Assembly: GCA_030447785.1 (NCBI GenBank)
Contig: JAUJOF010000004.1
Location: 90,592 to 154,591, forward strand
Reading direction: 5' to 3'
Origin: Solirubrobacteraceae bacterium
GTDB lineage: Bacteria > Actinomycetota > Thermoleophilia > Solirubrobacterales > Solirubrobacteraceae
DNA length: 64,000 nucleotides
The notes below the pieces were generated by a model. The model made no database searches and was not told where the DNA came from. It saw only the letters and a program-made list of their open reading frames with translations. The translations under genes and the position numbers were made by a program. Every line of letters starts with the position of its first letter. The first letter of the stretch is position 1. Of this stretch, positions 1 through 8,572 are shown piece by piece.

Positions 1-612
1 GTGCTCGAGCCTGAGTGGCAGGCGCCGCCCCCGGAGCCCGAGCCGGTGCCCCTCGGCGAGCCAGCCGCGGTAGGCGACGAGCTGGACCTCGACGAGTTCG
101 CCATCGGGGAGACGGACGAGTTCGCCTTCGAGGACGAGGACTTCTTCGGCGACGACCTCGACGTCCCGCGTCCGTCGACCCACGAGCCGCCCATCGAGCC
201 ATTCCCTGGCCCGCCGGCGCCCACTCTCGAGCCGCCCGCGCCCGACCCCGAGCCATTCGCCGACCCCCACCGCGCCGATCGCCCCAGGTCGCCGCGGCCT
301 CCTGCCACGCCGCCCGGCGGCTTCCCCGCGGCCGATCCCGGGGCCTCCCCCGACCAGGGCGATCCGCTCGCCGACAGCGAGCCCGAGTCTCACCGGCCCC
401 CGGAAGCCGACCAGCCGACCCAGCAGTACTCCGTGGCCGACGTCGACGAGGCCACGCGCCACCGCCCCAGTGCCGAGCCCGAGTCCGGCGGCGAGGAGGA
501 GACGCCCGAGGGCGAGGACCTGCTCGAGGAGACGCCCGAGTTCCTCGAGGAGACGCCGGAGCACGACCGGCTCTGGTTCGAGCAGAAGCCGCCGCGCGAC
601 TTCGACTTCTGA
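1..612 (+). CDS. Acidic, proline-rich protein tail (5' end outside window)
   Basis: The frame is open from the first base, so this is probably the 3' part of a longer gene; the GTG at position 1 may be internal. The 203 residues seen are rich in Pro, Glu and Asp with no predicted fold. Runs of acidic residues lie near residues 28-55, and an imperfect EETPE repeat occurs three times near residues 165-190. The protein ends in FDF. Such composition suggests a disordered, strongly negative tail. It sits 15 bases upstream of the PhzF-like gene on the same strand. No family is recognised and no function is assigned. Confidence 0.6.
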   Translation: MLEPEWQAPPPEPEPVPLGEPAAVGDELDLDEFAIGETDEFAFEDEDFFGDDLDVPRPSTHEPPIEPFPGPPAPTLEPPAPDPEPFADPHRADRPRSPRPPATPPGGFPAADPGASPDQGDPLADSEPESHRPPEADQPTQQYSVADVDEATRHRPSAEPESGGEEETPEGEDLLEETPEFLEETPEHDRLWFEQKPPRDFDF

Positions 613-627
613 GCCCGCCGCGCGTCC

Positions 628-1485
628 GTGGGTGCCCACCCCCTGACGTGGCTCGACGTCTTCACGGACACCCCGCTGGCCGGCAACGCGCTCGCCGTGG
701 TGCACGACGCCGACGGCCTCGACGACGCGACCATGCAGGCCTTTGCCCGCGAGACGCGGCTGTCGGAGACCACCTTCGTCCAGGTGCCCCAGGCCGACGC
801 TGCCGACTACCGCAATCGCATCTTCACGCTGGCCGGCGAGCTGCCCTTCGCCGGCCATCCCTCGCTGGGCACCGCGGTGGCCGTCGCCGCCGTGCGCGGC
901 GAGGCCGAGGCCCGCTACGTGCAGCAGACCGCCGCCGGGTGTCAGCCCGTCGAGGTGCGGCGCACCGGGGAACGCGCCAGCGCCGCGTCGATGCTCCAGG
1001 AGCCTGCCACCGCCGGCCCGGCGCTGGATCCCGAGCCGCTGCTGGGCGCGGCCGGGCTGGCGGGCGACGCGGCGCATCCCCGGCTGCCCTGGCAGGTCGT
1101 CTCCACCGGCACGCCTCACGTCATCGCGCCGCTGCGCGACGCCGCCGCGCTGGCGCGCCTCGCGCCCGACGCGGCCAGGCTGCGCGAGGGCCTGGGTGAC
1201 GCGGTCGTGCTCTACCTCTGCGCCGTCGACCCCGGCGGCACGGCGGCGCCGGCCCGCGCCCGGCTGCTCGACCACGCGGAGGCGGTGCTCGAGGACCCCG
1301 CCACCGGCTCGGCCGCCGGTCCGCTGCTGGCCCACCTGCACGCCCACACCGGGGTGCGCGAGCTGACCGTCACGCAGGGCATCGAGATGGGCCGCCCCTC
1401 CGAGCTGCGCTGTGCGCTGGAGGGCGAGCGCGTGCGCGTGGGCGGCGACGTGGTGATCGTCGCCCAGGGCACCGTCTGGCTCTGA
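628..1485 (+). CDS. PhzF-family epimerase/isomerase-like protein
   Basis: This 285-residue protein has the usual PhzF length. The PhzF signature is present: a catalytic-type glutamate in the SETTF segment (about residue 47), a FAGHPSLGTA segment near residue 75 and an EDPATGSAAGPL segment near residue 220. Family members are cytoplasmic two-lobed isomerases related to diaminopimelate epimerase that act on varied small metabolites. The substrate cannot be read from sequence and no phenazine genes are nearby, so a phenazine role is unlikely. Translation starts at a GTG 15 bases after the preceding gene, suggesting one transcript. It converges on the glutamate dehydrogenase gene, leaving only 5 bases between stops. 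Confidence 0.88.
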   Translation: MGAHPLTWLDVFTDTPLAGNALAVVHDADGLDDATMQAFARETRLSETTFVQVPQADAADYRNRIFTLAGELPFAGHPSLGTAVAVAAVRGEAEARYVQQTAAGCQPVEVRRTGERASAASMLQEPATAGPALDPEPLLGAAGLAGDAAHPRLPWQVVSTGTPHVIAPLRDAAALARLAPDAARLREGLGDAVVLYLCAVDPGGTAAPARARLLDHAEAVLEDPATGSAAGPLLAHLHAHTGVRELTVTQGIEMGRPSELRCALEGERVRVGGDVVIVAQGTVWL

Positions 1486-1490
1486 GCGTC

Positions 1491-2786
1491 CTACCGTCCC
1501 GGCGCGTCGGCGAGGTAGCCGCGGTCGCGCGCGGCCTCGGCCACCCGCTGGATGGCCAGGGCGTAAGAGGCCACGCGCAGCGACTCGCCGGTCTCCTGGG
1601 AGCGCTGGTGCACCGTGCGGAAGGCCTTGCGCATGCGGGTGCCCAGCCGGTCGTTGACCTCCCGCTCGTCCCAGGCGAGATGCTGGAGATTCTGCACCCA
1701 CTCGAAATAGGAGACGATCACGCCGCCCGCGTTGGCCAGCGCGTCGGGCACGACGAGGACACCCTTGTCGGCGAGCACGTCGTCGGCCTTCGGCGTGGTG
1801 GGGCTGTTGGCGCCCTCGATGATCATGCGCGCGTTGATCGTGTGGGCGTTCCCGGCGTGGATCATGCCGCCCAGGGCGGCGGGGACGAGCACCTCGCACT
1901 CCAGGGCCAGCAGCTCCTCGGGCGTGATGACGTCCACGCCGGGGAAGTCGGGCAACCGCCCGCCGTGGCGCACGTGCTCGGCCAGGGCGTCGGCGTCGAT
2001 GCCCGCCTCGTGGTGGATGGCCCCGTACGCGTCGGAGGCGCCGATGACCTTCGCGCCGAGCCCCTGGGCGATACACCCGGCCCAGCCGCCCACGTTGCCA
2101 AAGCCCTGGATGACCATGCGCATGCCGTCGGGGCGCAGGTCGAGCAGGGGCGCCGCCTCGCGCAGGCAGAACACCACGCCACGGCCGGTGGCCGCCTGGC
2201 GCCCCTGCGAGCCACCCAGCGAGATCGGCTTGCCGGTGACGATCGCGGGCGAGTGGCCGTGGAGCTTGCCGTACTCGTCCATCATCCACGCCATCACCTG
2301 GGCGTTCGTGTTGACGTCCGGAGCGGGGATGTCGCGCTGGGGGCCGATTACCTTGGAGATCTTGTCGATGAACGAGCGGGTGACCTGCTGCAGCTCGTCC
2401 ATGGTCAGCTCGGAGGGAGTGCAGTCGATCCCGCCCTTGGCCCCGCCGAAGGGCACGTCGACCAGCGCGGTCTTCCAGGTCATGAGCGCCGCGAGCGCAC
2501 GCACCTCGTCGAGGTCGACATCGGGGTGGTAGCGCACGCCGCCCTTGTAGGGCCCGCGCGCGCCGTTGTGCTGCACGCGGAAGCCCGAGTAGCAGTGGAT
2601 GCGCCCGTCGGCCTGGCGCACGGGAATCTGCACCGCGACCTCGCGGTAGGAGCTGCGCAGGACCACGCGGGCGTCGTCGTGCAGGCCGATCCGGTCGGCC
2701 GCGACGTCGAACCAGTGGTCGACGATCTCGCGGTTGGAGACCTCCGCCGCCTGGGGCCGCTCCTTCTGCTCGGCCCGCGCGGTCAC
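1491..2786 (-). CDS. gdhA: Glu/Leu/Phe/Val-type dehydrogenase (glutamate dehydrogenase)
   Basis: NAD(P)-dependent oxidative deamination of an amino acid, most likely glutamate, to the 2-oxoacid and ammonia. The catalytic-lysine segment (PFGGAKGGI) and the DIPAPDVNTN segment are both present in the N-terminal domain. A dinucleotide-binding glycine motif (IQGFGNVGG) opens the C-terminal Rossmann domain. Length (431 residues from the chosen start) fits the hexameric class. I chose the GTG at 2786 because a TACCCT box lies 7 bases upstream of it; a longer TTG start at 2822 would place that box inside the gene. No allosteric or regulatory domain is fused. Confidence 0.92.
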   Translation of the reverse strand: MTARAEQKERPQAAEVSNREIVDHWFDVAADRIGLHDDARVVLRSSYREVAVQIPVRQADGRIHCYSGFRVQHNGARGPYKGGVRYHPDVDLDEVRALAALMTWKTALVDVPFGGAKGGIDCTPSELTMDELQQVTRSFIDKISKVIGPQRDIPAPDVNTNAQVMAWMMDEYGKLHGHSPAIVTGKPISLGGSQGRQAATGRGVVFCLREAAPLLDLRPDGMRMVIQGFGNVGGWAGCIAQGLGAKVIGASDAYGAIHHEAGIDADALAEHVRHGGRLPDFPGVDVITPEELLALECEVLVPAALGGMIHAGNAHTINARMIIEGANSPTTPKADDVLADKGVLVVPDALANAGGVIVSYFEWVQNLQHLAWDEREVNDRLGTRMRKAFRTVHQRSQETGESLRVASYALAIQRVAEAARDRGYLADAPGR

Positions 2787-2793
2787 CGGCGCG

Positions 2794-2799
2794 AGGGTA
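2794..2799 (-). promoter_or_regulatory. -10 box (TACCCT) of gdhA, leaderless type
   Basis: TACCCT read on the minus strand lies 7 bases before the GTG start, too close for a ribosome site. It matches the TAnnnT boxes in front of many other genes here. Confidence 0.5.
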
Positions 2800-2831
2800 C
2801 TGCCACGTGGCGCCCACGACAAACCCCACGG

Positions 2832-3097
2832 TCAGGGCCCACCGGAGGCGTCGCCCTCCGCGAGGATGTCCACGATCGCTACGCCCCGCCCCCGTGCCTC
2901 CTCCTCCCAGCGCCCCCACGGCAGCTCCACGGCGTCGCGCTGATCGTGGTAGCCGTACATCGGCTCGTAGGCGAACATCCGCGGATCCTTCCCGAACAAC
3001 CGCGCCAGCCGCCAGCAGGCATGGCACAGTCCCTGCCTCCACTCTGGGCGGGGACAACCCCGCCGCGCACACAGCGGCCCGTCTGGACGATCGGCAC
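2832..3097 (-). pseudogene. Small Cys-rich (possible zinc-binding) protein, probably frameshifted
   Basis: The conserved-looking frame carries a CxxxxC then CHAC cysteine pattern, then an aromatic/acidic stretch with WEEE and a VAIVDIL segment, about 85 residues in all. That frame has no ATG, GTG or TTG start downstream of the neighbouring LtrA stop. A good GTG start exists at 3097, with a TACCCT box 10 bases upstream, but in another frame. A one-base shift between about 3075 and 3090 would join them. Four cysteines in two pairs suggest a zinc knuckle. No function is known to me. It is either a real small gene with a sequencing indel or a recent pseudogene. Confidence 0.45.
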
Positions 3098-3107
3098 GGT
3101 GATGGCC

Positions 3108-3113
3108 AGGGTA
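3108..3113 (-). promoter_or_regulatory. -10 box (TACCCT) of the small Cys-rich gene
   Basis: TACCCT on the minus strand, 10 bases before the GTG at 3097. It supports that GTG as the true start and therefore a frameshift downstream. Confidence 0.4.
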
Positions 3114-3156
3114 CGACTGGCGGCGGTCGCAGGTCTCCTCGGTTGTAGTCCGCGGC

Positions 3157-4329
3157 TCAGGCCGCGCGCACGCGGGCTCGCGCGTTGCGGAAGCGCACGA
3201 CCTCATAGGCGATGAGCGTGACGCAGACGAGCGTGATGGCGCCCATGGCGGCCAGCGCGGGAACCTGGATGGCAACCGGGATGAGCAGCAGGCACGCCCC
3301 GGCGGCGAGGAGCCGGTGGCGGTTCAGGCTGCCGACGTTGCGCAGGCGAAACGCGACGTGGGCAAGGAGATAGAGCGCGACGCCGCCGCACAGGCCGATG
3401 GCGGGAATCAGCTCGAGCGGGTCGTCGACGCGGCCGAGGGTCTTCTTCACGCCCAACGCGAGCAGGACGATGCCGGCGACCATGGGCAAGTGAAGATAGC
3501 TATAGGAGTCGCGAGCCATGGTGTTCTGCGCGCGCCCGCCGGCGGCCTCGTGCAGCTTGCGCTCGGCGACGACGGCGACCACGTCGAAGTACGCCCACCA
3601 CAGCGTCGCCGCGATCGCCACGCCGAGCGCGGCCGCGGCGATCTGCCCGGCGCCCAGCTCGAGGCCGGCGGCGCCGACGCCGATGGCCACGATCGACTCG
3701 CCCAGGGCGATGATCATGATGAGGCCGTGGCGCTCGGCGAAGTGGGCGGGAGAGAGGTGCCAGCCGCCGATGCCGCGTACCCCGGCGGCCGCGTAGTCGA
3801 AGAGCAGCACCAGCGCCCATACGATCGCCTGGGCGGTGTCGCCCACCAGCGCGCCCGCCAGCAGCAGCGCCGGCGCCAGCAGGGCGCTGGGCGCCAGCGC
3901 CCGGGCGGCGTCGCGCACCTCGATCTCCTCGGAGCGCTGGGCGAACAGGATCACGTGCAGCGCGCGCACCGCGAAGTAGGCCAGCGCGAACAGGATCGCG
4001 TCGTCGCCGAACGCGCCCGGAACGGCCAGCGCGGCCACGAGCATCGCGCCCATGGAGGCGAACATCGCCAGGCGCACGGAGGTCTGCTCGACGTCGACCT
4101 GGTTGGTCAGCCACGCGTAGGCCGCCCAGGCCCACCAGATCGCCGCCAGGATCAGCAGGCCCTCGGCCATGCCCGCCCAGGTCGGGTCGTCGGCGAGCAG
4201 AGCGGTGACCTGGGTGAGCGCGAAGACGAACACCAAGTCGAAGAACAGCTCGAGCGGCGTGACGCTTTCGGTGCGGCGGGAGGAAGGTGGCGCTTCCGAG
4301 GCGGCCGGGGGCGCGAGGGTGGCGCTCAT
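3157..4329 (-). CDS. Low-temperature-requirement A (LtrA) family membrane protein
   Basis: An integral membrane protein of 390 residues with about ten hydrophobic segments. The LtrA hallmarks are visible: the PLELFFDLVFVFALTQ segment near residue 25, the ERHGLIMIIALGESI segment in mid-protein and a DSYSYLHLPMV segment near residue 280. The family is widespread and named for a Listeria cold-growth mutant; its biochemical activity is not established. The ATG start follows a TAGGCT box by 9 bases. The hydrophilic first 25 residues are probably cytoplasmic. No partner genes are evident, and its promoter separates it from the upstream cation exporter. Confidence 0.9.
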   Translation of the reverse strand: MSATLAPPAASEAPPSSRRTESVTPLELFFDLVFVFALTQVTALLADDPTWAGMAEGLLILAAIWWAWAAYAWLTNQVDVEQTSVRLAMFASMGAMLVAALAVPGAFGDDAILFALAYFAVRALHVILFAQRSEEIEVRDAARALAPSALLAPALLLAGALVGDTAQAIVWALVLLFDYAAAGVRGIGGWHLSPAHFAERHGLIMIIALGESIVAIGVGAAGLELGAGQIAAAALGVAIAATLWWAYFDVVAVVAERKLHEAAGGRAQNTMARDSYSYLHLPMVAGIVLLALGVKKTLGRVDDPLELIPAIGLCGGVALYLLAHVAFRLRNVGSLNRHRLLAAGACLLLIPVAIQVPALAAMGAITLVCVTLIAYEVVRFRNARARVRAA

Positions 4330-4338
4330 GGAAATCGC

Positions 4339-4344
4339 AGCCTA
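4339..4344 (-). promoter_or_regulatory. -10 box (TAGGCT) of the LtrA gene
   Basis: TAGGCT on the minus strand, 9 bases before the ATG at 4329, again with no room for a ribosome site. Confidence 0.45.
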
Positions 4345-4427
4345 CGCCGCGGGCCGCTGGCCGGCCGCGCCCACCCCCAGGTCGGCACGGCGACGGGCGC
4401 TGCTACCTCGTCGACGCCCCAGCCGGG

Positions 4428-5384
4428 TCAGCCCCGACGTGGTGAGGCGCCTCGCTCCTCGGTGAGGATGTCGGGCTCCAGGTAGACGAACTTCGCCATC
4501 GGCACGGCCGAGCGGACCCGGGCCTCGCAGCCGTTGATCGCGCTCACCAGCTCAGCCACTGCGAGCGAGTCCTCGAACTGCACCTTGGCCGCCACCAGGA
4601 GCTCCTCCGGACCCAGGTGCTGGGTGAGCACGTGGATCACCTGGCGAACGTCCGAACTCTGGCCGAGTTCGGTCTCGATCCGGTGGATCACTTCCGGGGA
4701 GGCCGCCTCACCGATCAGCAGGCTCTTCATCTCCACCGCGAGGATGATCGCGATCGCCACGAGGAGGACGCCGATCGCAAGCGTCCCGAGGCCGTCGAAG
4801 AGCGGGTTGCCGGTGATGAGCGCCAGAGTCACCCCGGCCGTCGCAAAGATCAGTCCGATCAGGGCCCCGGAGTCCTCCAGCAGGAGGACCGGTAGCTCGG
4901 GGCTGCGCGACGTACGGACGTAGGTCACCCAGCTGCGTCCCCGGCGCTCGGGCGTAGCATGTCGGACCGCGGTGCGCAGCGCGAAGGCCTCGAAGACTAT
5001 GGCCACGCCGAAGATCGCGAACGCGACCGCCGGCGAAGTGATCTCTTCGGGCTCCGCCACCTTGTGGTAGCCCTCGTAGAGCGAGAAGAGGCCGCCGAGC
5101 GCGAAGAGGACGATCGCCACCACGAAGGACCAGAAGTAGCGACTTCGCCCGAAACCGAAAGGGTGAAGGGGTGTGGGATCGCGGCGGGCTCGTCGCCCGC
5201 CCAAGGCCAACAGACCCTGATTGCTGGCATCGGCAACCGAGTGGATCGACTCGGCCAGCAGAGCGGAGGATCCGGTGATGACGAAACCGACGAACTTCGC
5301 AGCGGCGATGCCCAGGTTGGCGAGGAACGCTGCCAGAATGGCTCCGCTGCTGTCCTGGTGCCCCCCGTCACCCTCGCCGCTCAT
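4428..5384 (-). CDS. Cation diffusion facilitator (divalent metal efflux)
   Basis: A 318-residue CDF-family exporter expected to move Zn, Fe, Co or Mn ions out of the cytoplasm in exchange for protons. It has six hydrophobic segments. The HSVAD motif (HxxxD) is in the second, and the loop after it carries HPFGFGR. The equivalent acidic site in the fifth segment reads EDSGALIG, so the usual His-containing pair is partly replaced. A cytoplasmic C-terminal domain of about 90 residues follows. I chose the ATG at 5384, not an earlier in-frame start at 5507, because it follows a TAGGTT box by 8 bases. Metal preference cannot be assigned. Confidence 0.88.
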   Translation of the reverse strand: MSGEGDGGHQDSSGAILAAFLANLGIAAAKFVGFVITGSSALLAESIHSVADASNQGLLALGGRRARRDPTPLHPFGFGRSRYFWSFVVAIVLFALGGLFSLYEGYHKVAEPEEITSPAVAFAIFGVAIVFEAFALRTAVRHATPERRGRSWVTYVRTSRSPELPVLLLEDSGALIGLIFATAGVTLALITGNPLFDGLGTLAIGVLLVAIAIILAVEMKSLLIGEAASPEVIHRIETELGQSSDVRQVIHVLTQHLGPEELLVAAKVQFEDSLAVAELVSAINGCEARVRSAVPMAKFVYLEPDILTEERGASPRRG

Positions 5385-5392
5385 CGTCGCCA

Positions 5393-5398
5393 AACCTA
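5393..5398 (-). promoter_or_regulatory. -10 box (TAGGTT) of the cation exporter gene
   Basis: TAGGTT on the minus strand, 8 bases before the ATG at 5384. It decides the start in favour of the shorter protein. Confidence 0.45.
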
Positions 5399-5538
5399 CC
5401 GGCTCACCCCGCCCTCGGCCCCAGGCCCCTTGGTGAGCGACGGGGGTCCGTCCGTTCTCGCATCCACAGAGCCGAGCGTGAACGTCATGGATCGGCCGAG
5501 CTCGCAACCGGGGAGGCGATGTGCCCTCTTCAGAGCAA

Positions 5539-5610
5539 TGGAGGCGGGGGGAATCGAACCCCCAACTCGGCGTTGCAAACGCCGCGTGTTCCCGTTAGCA
5601 CCACGCCCCC
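5539..5610 (-). tRNA. tRNA-Ala (anticodon UGC)
   Basis: A full cloverleaf folds on the minus strand. The acceptor stem has 7 pairs and includes the G3:U70 wobble that marks alanine tRNAs. The D stem has 3 good pairs. The anticodon stem has 5 pairs with loop TTTGCAA, which reads UGC. The T arm is GGGGG-TTCGATT-CCCCC, and the discriminator base is A. The 3' CCA is not encoded. It lies alone, 9 bases beyond the stop of the deacetylase-family gene on the same strand. Confidence 0.93.
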
Positions 5611-5619
5611 CGGGGTCGC

Positions 5620-6549
5620 TCAGGAGGCAAGATAGTCGCTGGCGGGGCAGGCCTGCCCAGAGTCGTGACGGCTGGCCACCGCCCGCGCCGTGGCCAGGTT
5701 GATCTCGACCGTGTCGGCGATGTCGGGGGCGTAGCCGCCGGCGAGGACGGTGCAGAGGGGCACGCCGAGGGCCGCGGTGCGGTCGAGGACCAGGGTGTCC
5801 CGGGCGCGCAGGCCGGGTTTGGTCAGCGCGAGGCGGCCGAGGGCGTCGCCCTGCCAGGGGTCGGCGCCGGCCAGGAAGACGATCAGCTCGGGGCGGGCGG
5901 TGGGGATGGCGCGGTCGAGGGCGTCGGACAGGGCCGTCAGGTAGGCGTCGTCACCGGTGCCGTTGGGCAGGTCGACGTCGAGGTCGCCCACCGCGCGGAC
6001 GAATGGGTAGTTGGCGCCGCCGTGGAGGCTCAGGGCGAAGGCCTCGGGGTCGTCGGCCAGCAGCTCGGCCGTGCCGTCGCCCTGGTGGACGTCGGTGTCC
6101 ACGACCAGGAAGCGCCGCGCCACTCCCTCGCCGCGCAGGACGCGGATGGCCAGCACGACGTCGTTGAACAGGCAGAAGCCGCGCGCGGCGGCGTGGGCGG
6201 CGTGGTGGGTGCCCCCGCCGAGGTTCATCCCGGACCCCTCGCGAGCGGCGTCGCGAGCGGCCTCGACGGTCCCCTGGGAGGAGTGCCGCCCGCGCTCGAC
6301 CAGCTCGGGTGACCATGGCAGCCCGAGGGCGCGCTCCTCGCGGCGGGTCAGTCCGCCGCCGCGCAGACGCTCGAGGTACCCGGCGTCGTGCACGAGCGCG
6401 AGCGACTCCCAGGAGGCGGCCGGCGCCTCGGCGACGGGGCCCAGTCCCTCGGCCTCCACCCGCTCGCGCAGCGCGCGGTACTTGCCCAGCGGGAAGCGGT
6501 GGCCGGTGGGCAGGGGGAACAGGAAGCGGTCGTGGGTCCAGAAGCGCAT
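5620..6549 (-). CDS. Histone-deacetylase superfamily protein (AcuC/amidohydrolase type)
   Basis: A zinc hydrolase of the class I/II deacetylase fold; bacterial members remove acetyl groups from lysines, polyamines or small amides. The His-His pair is in GGGTHHA. GFCLFND follows it. The zinc ligands are in DTDVHQGDGT (Asp and His) and AGADPWQGD (Asp). A GGY segment near the C-terminus supplies the usual tyrosine region. All catalytic elements therefore look intact. Length is 309 residues from the ATG at 6549; an in-frame GTG 18 bases upstream is possible. The substrate is unknown and no acetyltransferase adjoins it. Confidence 0.88.
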   Translation of the reverse strand: MRFWTHDRFLFPLPTGHRFPLGKYRALRERVEAEGLGPVAEAPAASWESLALVHDAGYLERLRGGGLTRREERALGLPWSPELVERGRHSSQGTVEAARDAAREGSGMNLGGGTHHAAHAAARGFCLFNDVVLAIRVLRGEGVARRFLVVDTDVHQGDGTAELLADDPEAFALSLHGGANYPFVRAVGDLDVDLPNGTGDDAYLTALSDALDRAIPTARPELIVFLAGADPWQGDALGRLALTKPGLRARDTLVLDRTAALGVPLCTVLAGGYAPDIADTVEINLATARAVASRHDSGQACPASDYLAS

Positions 6550-6605
6550 GGGGCGGCGGGGCCGCACCGCGTATTCGGGTGCGAGCGGGGGAAGGATCGC
6601 CGCCC

Positions 6606-7409
6606 ATGAGCCTTCCCGATCCCGCCCCCGACGCCACCGTCCTGGTCACCGGCGCCTCCACGGGCATCGGCCGAGAGCTGGCGCGGGAGCTGGGCCGCCG
6701 CGGCTACGGCCTCACGCTGGTGGCCCGTGCGCGCGAGCGCCTGGAGGAGCTGGCCGAGGAGCTGCGCAGCGAGCACGACGTCACCGTGGCCGTCCACGCC
6801 GCCGACCTGGTCGACGACCAGGAGCGCGACGCGATGGTCGCCGCGGTGCGCGCGGAGGGGCGGCGCGTGGACGGGCTGTGCAACAACGCGGGCTTCGGGA
6901 CGCTGCGCCGGCTGGTCGACATCCAGCCTGGTCGCGAGACCGCGCTGGTGCGCCTCAACGTCCTCGCCCTGCATGCCCTGACCGACGCCTTCCTGCGCCC
7001 GATGGTCGAGCGCGGCCGGGGCGCCATCCTCAACCTCGGCTCGACCGCCGGCTTCCAGCCCCTGCCGGGCTTCACGACCTACGCCGCGTCGAAGGCCTTT
7101 GTCAATTCCTTCTCCGAGGCGCTGCACACCGAGCTGCACGGCACCGGGGTGTCGTGCACGCTGCTGGCCCCCGGTCCCGTGCGCACCGAGTTCGGTGAGC
7201 GTGCGGGCGCGGGCGACTGGCGGCGCCTGTCGAGCCGCATCGCCGTCGATCCGACCGACGTGGCGCGCGCGGGGGTCGAAGCCATGCGCGCCGGCCGGCG
7301 CTCGCTCATCCCCGGCCTCGCCCCCCAGCTGGGCGCCCTGGGCGGGCGCATCGTGCCCCGCAGCGTCTTCCTGCCGCTGGTGGCCCGCGTGACCGGGCGG
7401 CGCCAGTAG
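6606..7409 (+). CDS. Short-chain dehydrogenase/reductase
   Basis: A classical SDR of 267 residues. The cofactor motif is TGASTGIG near residue 15, followed by NNAG near residue 95, the active-site serine in a GST segment and YAASK with catalytic Tyr and Lys near residue 160. An arginine at the end of strand 2 and no acidic residue there hint at NADPH use. The C-terminal extension of about 50 residues resembles DltE-like or fatty-acid-linked SDRs. The substrate is unknown. The ATG is divergent from the deacetylase-family gene with 56 bases between starts. The gene converges on the acyl-CoA dehydrogenase pair at a strong hairpin. Confidence 0.9.
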   Translation: MSLPDPAPDATVLVTGASTGIGRELARELGRRGYGLTLVARARERLEELAEELRSEHDVTVAVHAADLVDDQERDAMVAAVRAEGRRVDGLCNNAGFGTLRRLVDIQPGRETALVRLNVLALHALTDAFLRPMVERGRGAILNLGSTAGFQPLPGFTTYAASKAFVNSFSEALHTELHGTGVSCTLLAPGPVRTEFGERAGAGDWRRLSSRIAVDPTDVARAGVEAMRAGRRSLIPGLAPQLGALGGRIVPRSVFLPLVARVTGRRQ

Positions 7410-7413
7410 TTGT

Positions 7414-7465
7414 TAGTGGTCCCTCCCGCAAGTACGGCCGACCGTACTTGCGTCCGGGACCACTA
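7414..7465. terminator. Long imperfect hairpin between convergent genes
   Basis: Outer arms of 10 bases (7414-7423 and 7456-7465) and inner arms of 10 bases (7428-7437 and 7442-7451) pair perfectly around a 4-base loop, with a small internal bulge. It separates the SDR and acyl-CoA dehydrogenase stops and overlaps the latter stop codon. There is no T run, so a bidirectional, U-tract-independent terminator is the likeliest role. Confidence 0.6.
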
Positions 7466-8572
7466 GGCCGCCACCCGGGCCAGCAGCTCCCCGGCCACCC
7501 GGTCGGTGGCCTCGCCCGCACCGCCCAGCAGCCGGCGCGAGAGCTGCGCGCGGCGAAAGAACAGCGGGGCGTCGTGCTCCCACGTGGCGCCGATCCCGCC
7601 GTGCACCGAGATGAGCTCGCGCGTGGCGAAGTCAAGCGCCCGCCCGGCGGACGAGCGCGCGGCGCTGGCGGCCAGGGGGAACTCGTCGCGGCGATCCTCG
7701 TAGGACCACCCGGCGTAGACCAGCAGCGAGTAGGCGTTCTCGCGGCGGCGCAGGACCTCCACCAGCGCGTGCTTGACCGCCTGGTAGGAGCCGATGGCGC
7801 GCCCGAAGGTGAAGCGCTCCTTGGCGTAGGCCACCGCGTCGGTCAGGCAGCGCTCGACCGTGCCCACCGCCTCGGCGGCCAGCAGCACCTGCGCGAGGTA
7901 CCACGCGTGGGAGACCTGCTCGGGCGTGACCTGCAGGGTCTCGCCGTGGACGGCGTCGAGCGTCACGTGGCCCAGGGAGCGCGTGGCGTCATAGCGCATG
8001 ACCGGCTCGACCGAGACGCCCTCCTGGCCGGCGTCCACCGCCAGGGCCGTGCCGTCGCCGGTCACCACCACGAGCACGTCGGCGCCGGGCGCGTCGGGCA
8101 CCCAGGTCACGGTGCCGCTCACCCGGTCGCCCTCCGCGCGGGGCGCGTCGGCGCGCCGCGAGCCACTGCGCGGCTCGACCGTCCAGGCGTCGCCGTCGAG
8201 GCCGCCGGGTGGGCGGGCGGCCAGCAGCGCCGCCCGCCTGGTGCCCTCGGCCACGGCGCTCAACCCGCCGTACTGCCCGGCGTCCAGCAGCGCGGACGCG
8301 GGCAGGTGGCCCAGCAGCTCCACGCCGGCCAGCACCCGGCCGGCCTCCATGGCCACCAGCATCGCGTCGAAGGCGCCCAGGCCCGCGCCGCCGCCCTCCT
8401 CGCCGACCAGCAGTCCCGCCCAGCCGGCCTCGCAGGCCGTCGGCCACAGGTCGGGGCGCTGTGCGGGATCCTCCAGCGCCTCCCGGGCGGCATCGACGGT
8501 CTTGACGCGCCCCAGCGCGTCGCGCGCCGCGTCGCGCAGGAACTCCTGCTCGTCGGAGAGCTCGAGGTTCAA
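7463..8572 (-). CDS. Acyl-CoA dehydrogenase family protein (second subunit-like)
   Basis: A 369-residue FAD-dependent acyl-CoA dehydrogenase-fold protein. The C-terminal helical domain is clear (KERFTFGRAIGSYQAVKH and the GGIGATWEHD segment), while the middle FAD/substrate region is divergent. Paired ACAD genes like this are typical of heteromeric actinobacterial enzymes that act on steroid side chains or branched acyl-CoAs, where only one subunit is fully canonical. It begins at a TTG overlapping the stop of the upstream ACAD gene (TTGA), so translation is probably coupled and the two products likely form one complex. The substrate is not known. Confidence 0.85.
   Translation of the reverse strand: MNLELSDEQEFLRDAARDALGRVKTVDAAREALEDPAQRPDLWPTACEAGWAGLLVGEEGGGAGLGAFDAMLVAMEAGRVLAGVELLGHLPASALLDAGQYGGLSAVAEGTRRAALLAARPPGGLDGDAWTVEPRSGSRRADAPRAEGDRVSGTVTWVPDAPGADVLVVVTGDGTALAVDAGQEGVSVEPVMRYDATRSLGHVTLDAVHGETLQVTPEQVSHAWYLAQVLLAAEAVGTVERCLTDAVAYAKERFTFGRAIGSYQAVKHALVEVLRRRENAYSLLVYAGWSYEDRRDEFPLAASAARSSAGRALDFATRELISVHGGIGATWEHDAPLFFRRAQLSRRLLGGAGEATDRVAGELLARVAA

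Noticed and set aside
1608-3215. Plus-strand open frame opposite gdhA
   Set aside because: Shadow of a gene with intact dehydrogenase motifs; no family features of its own.
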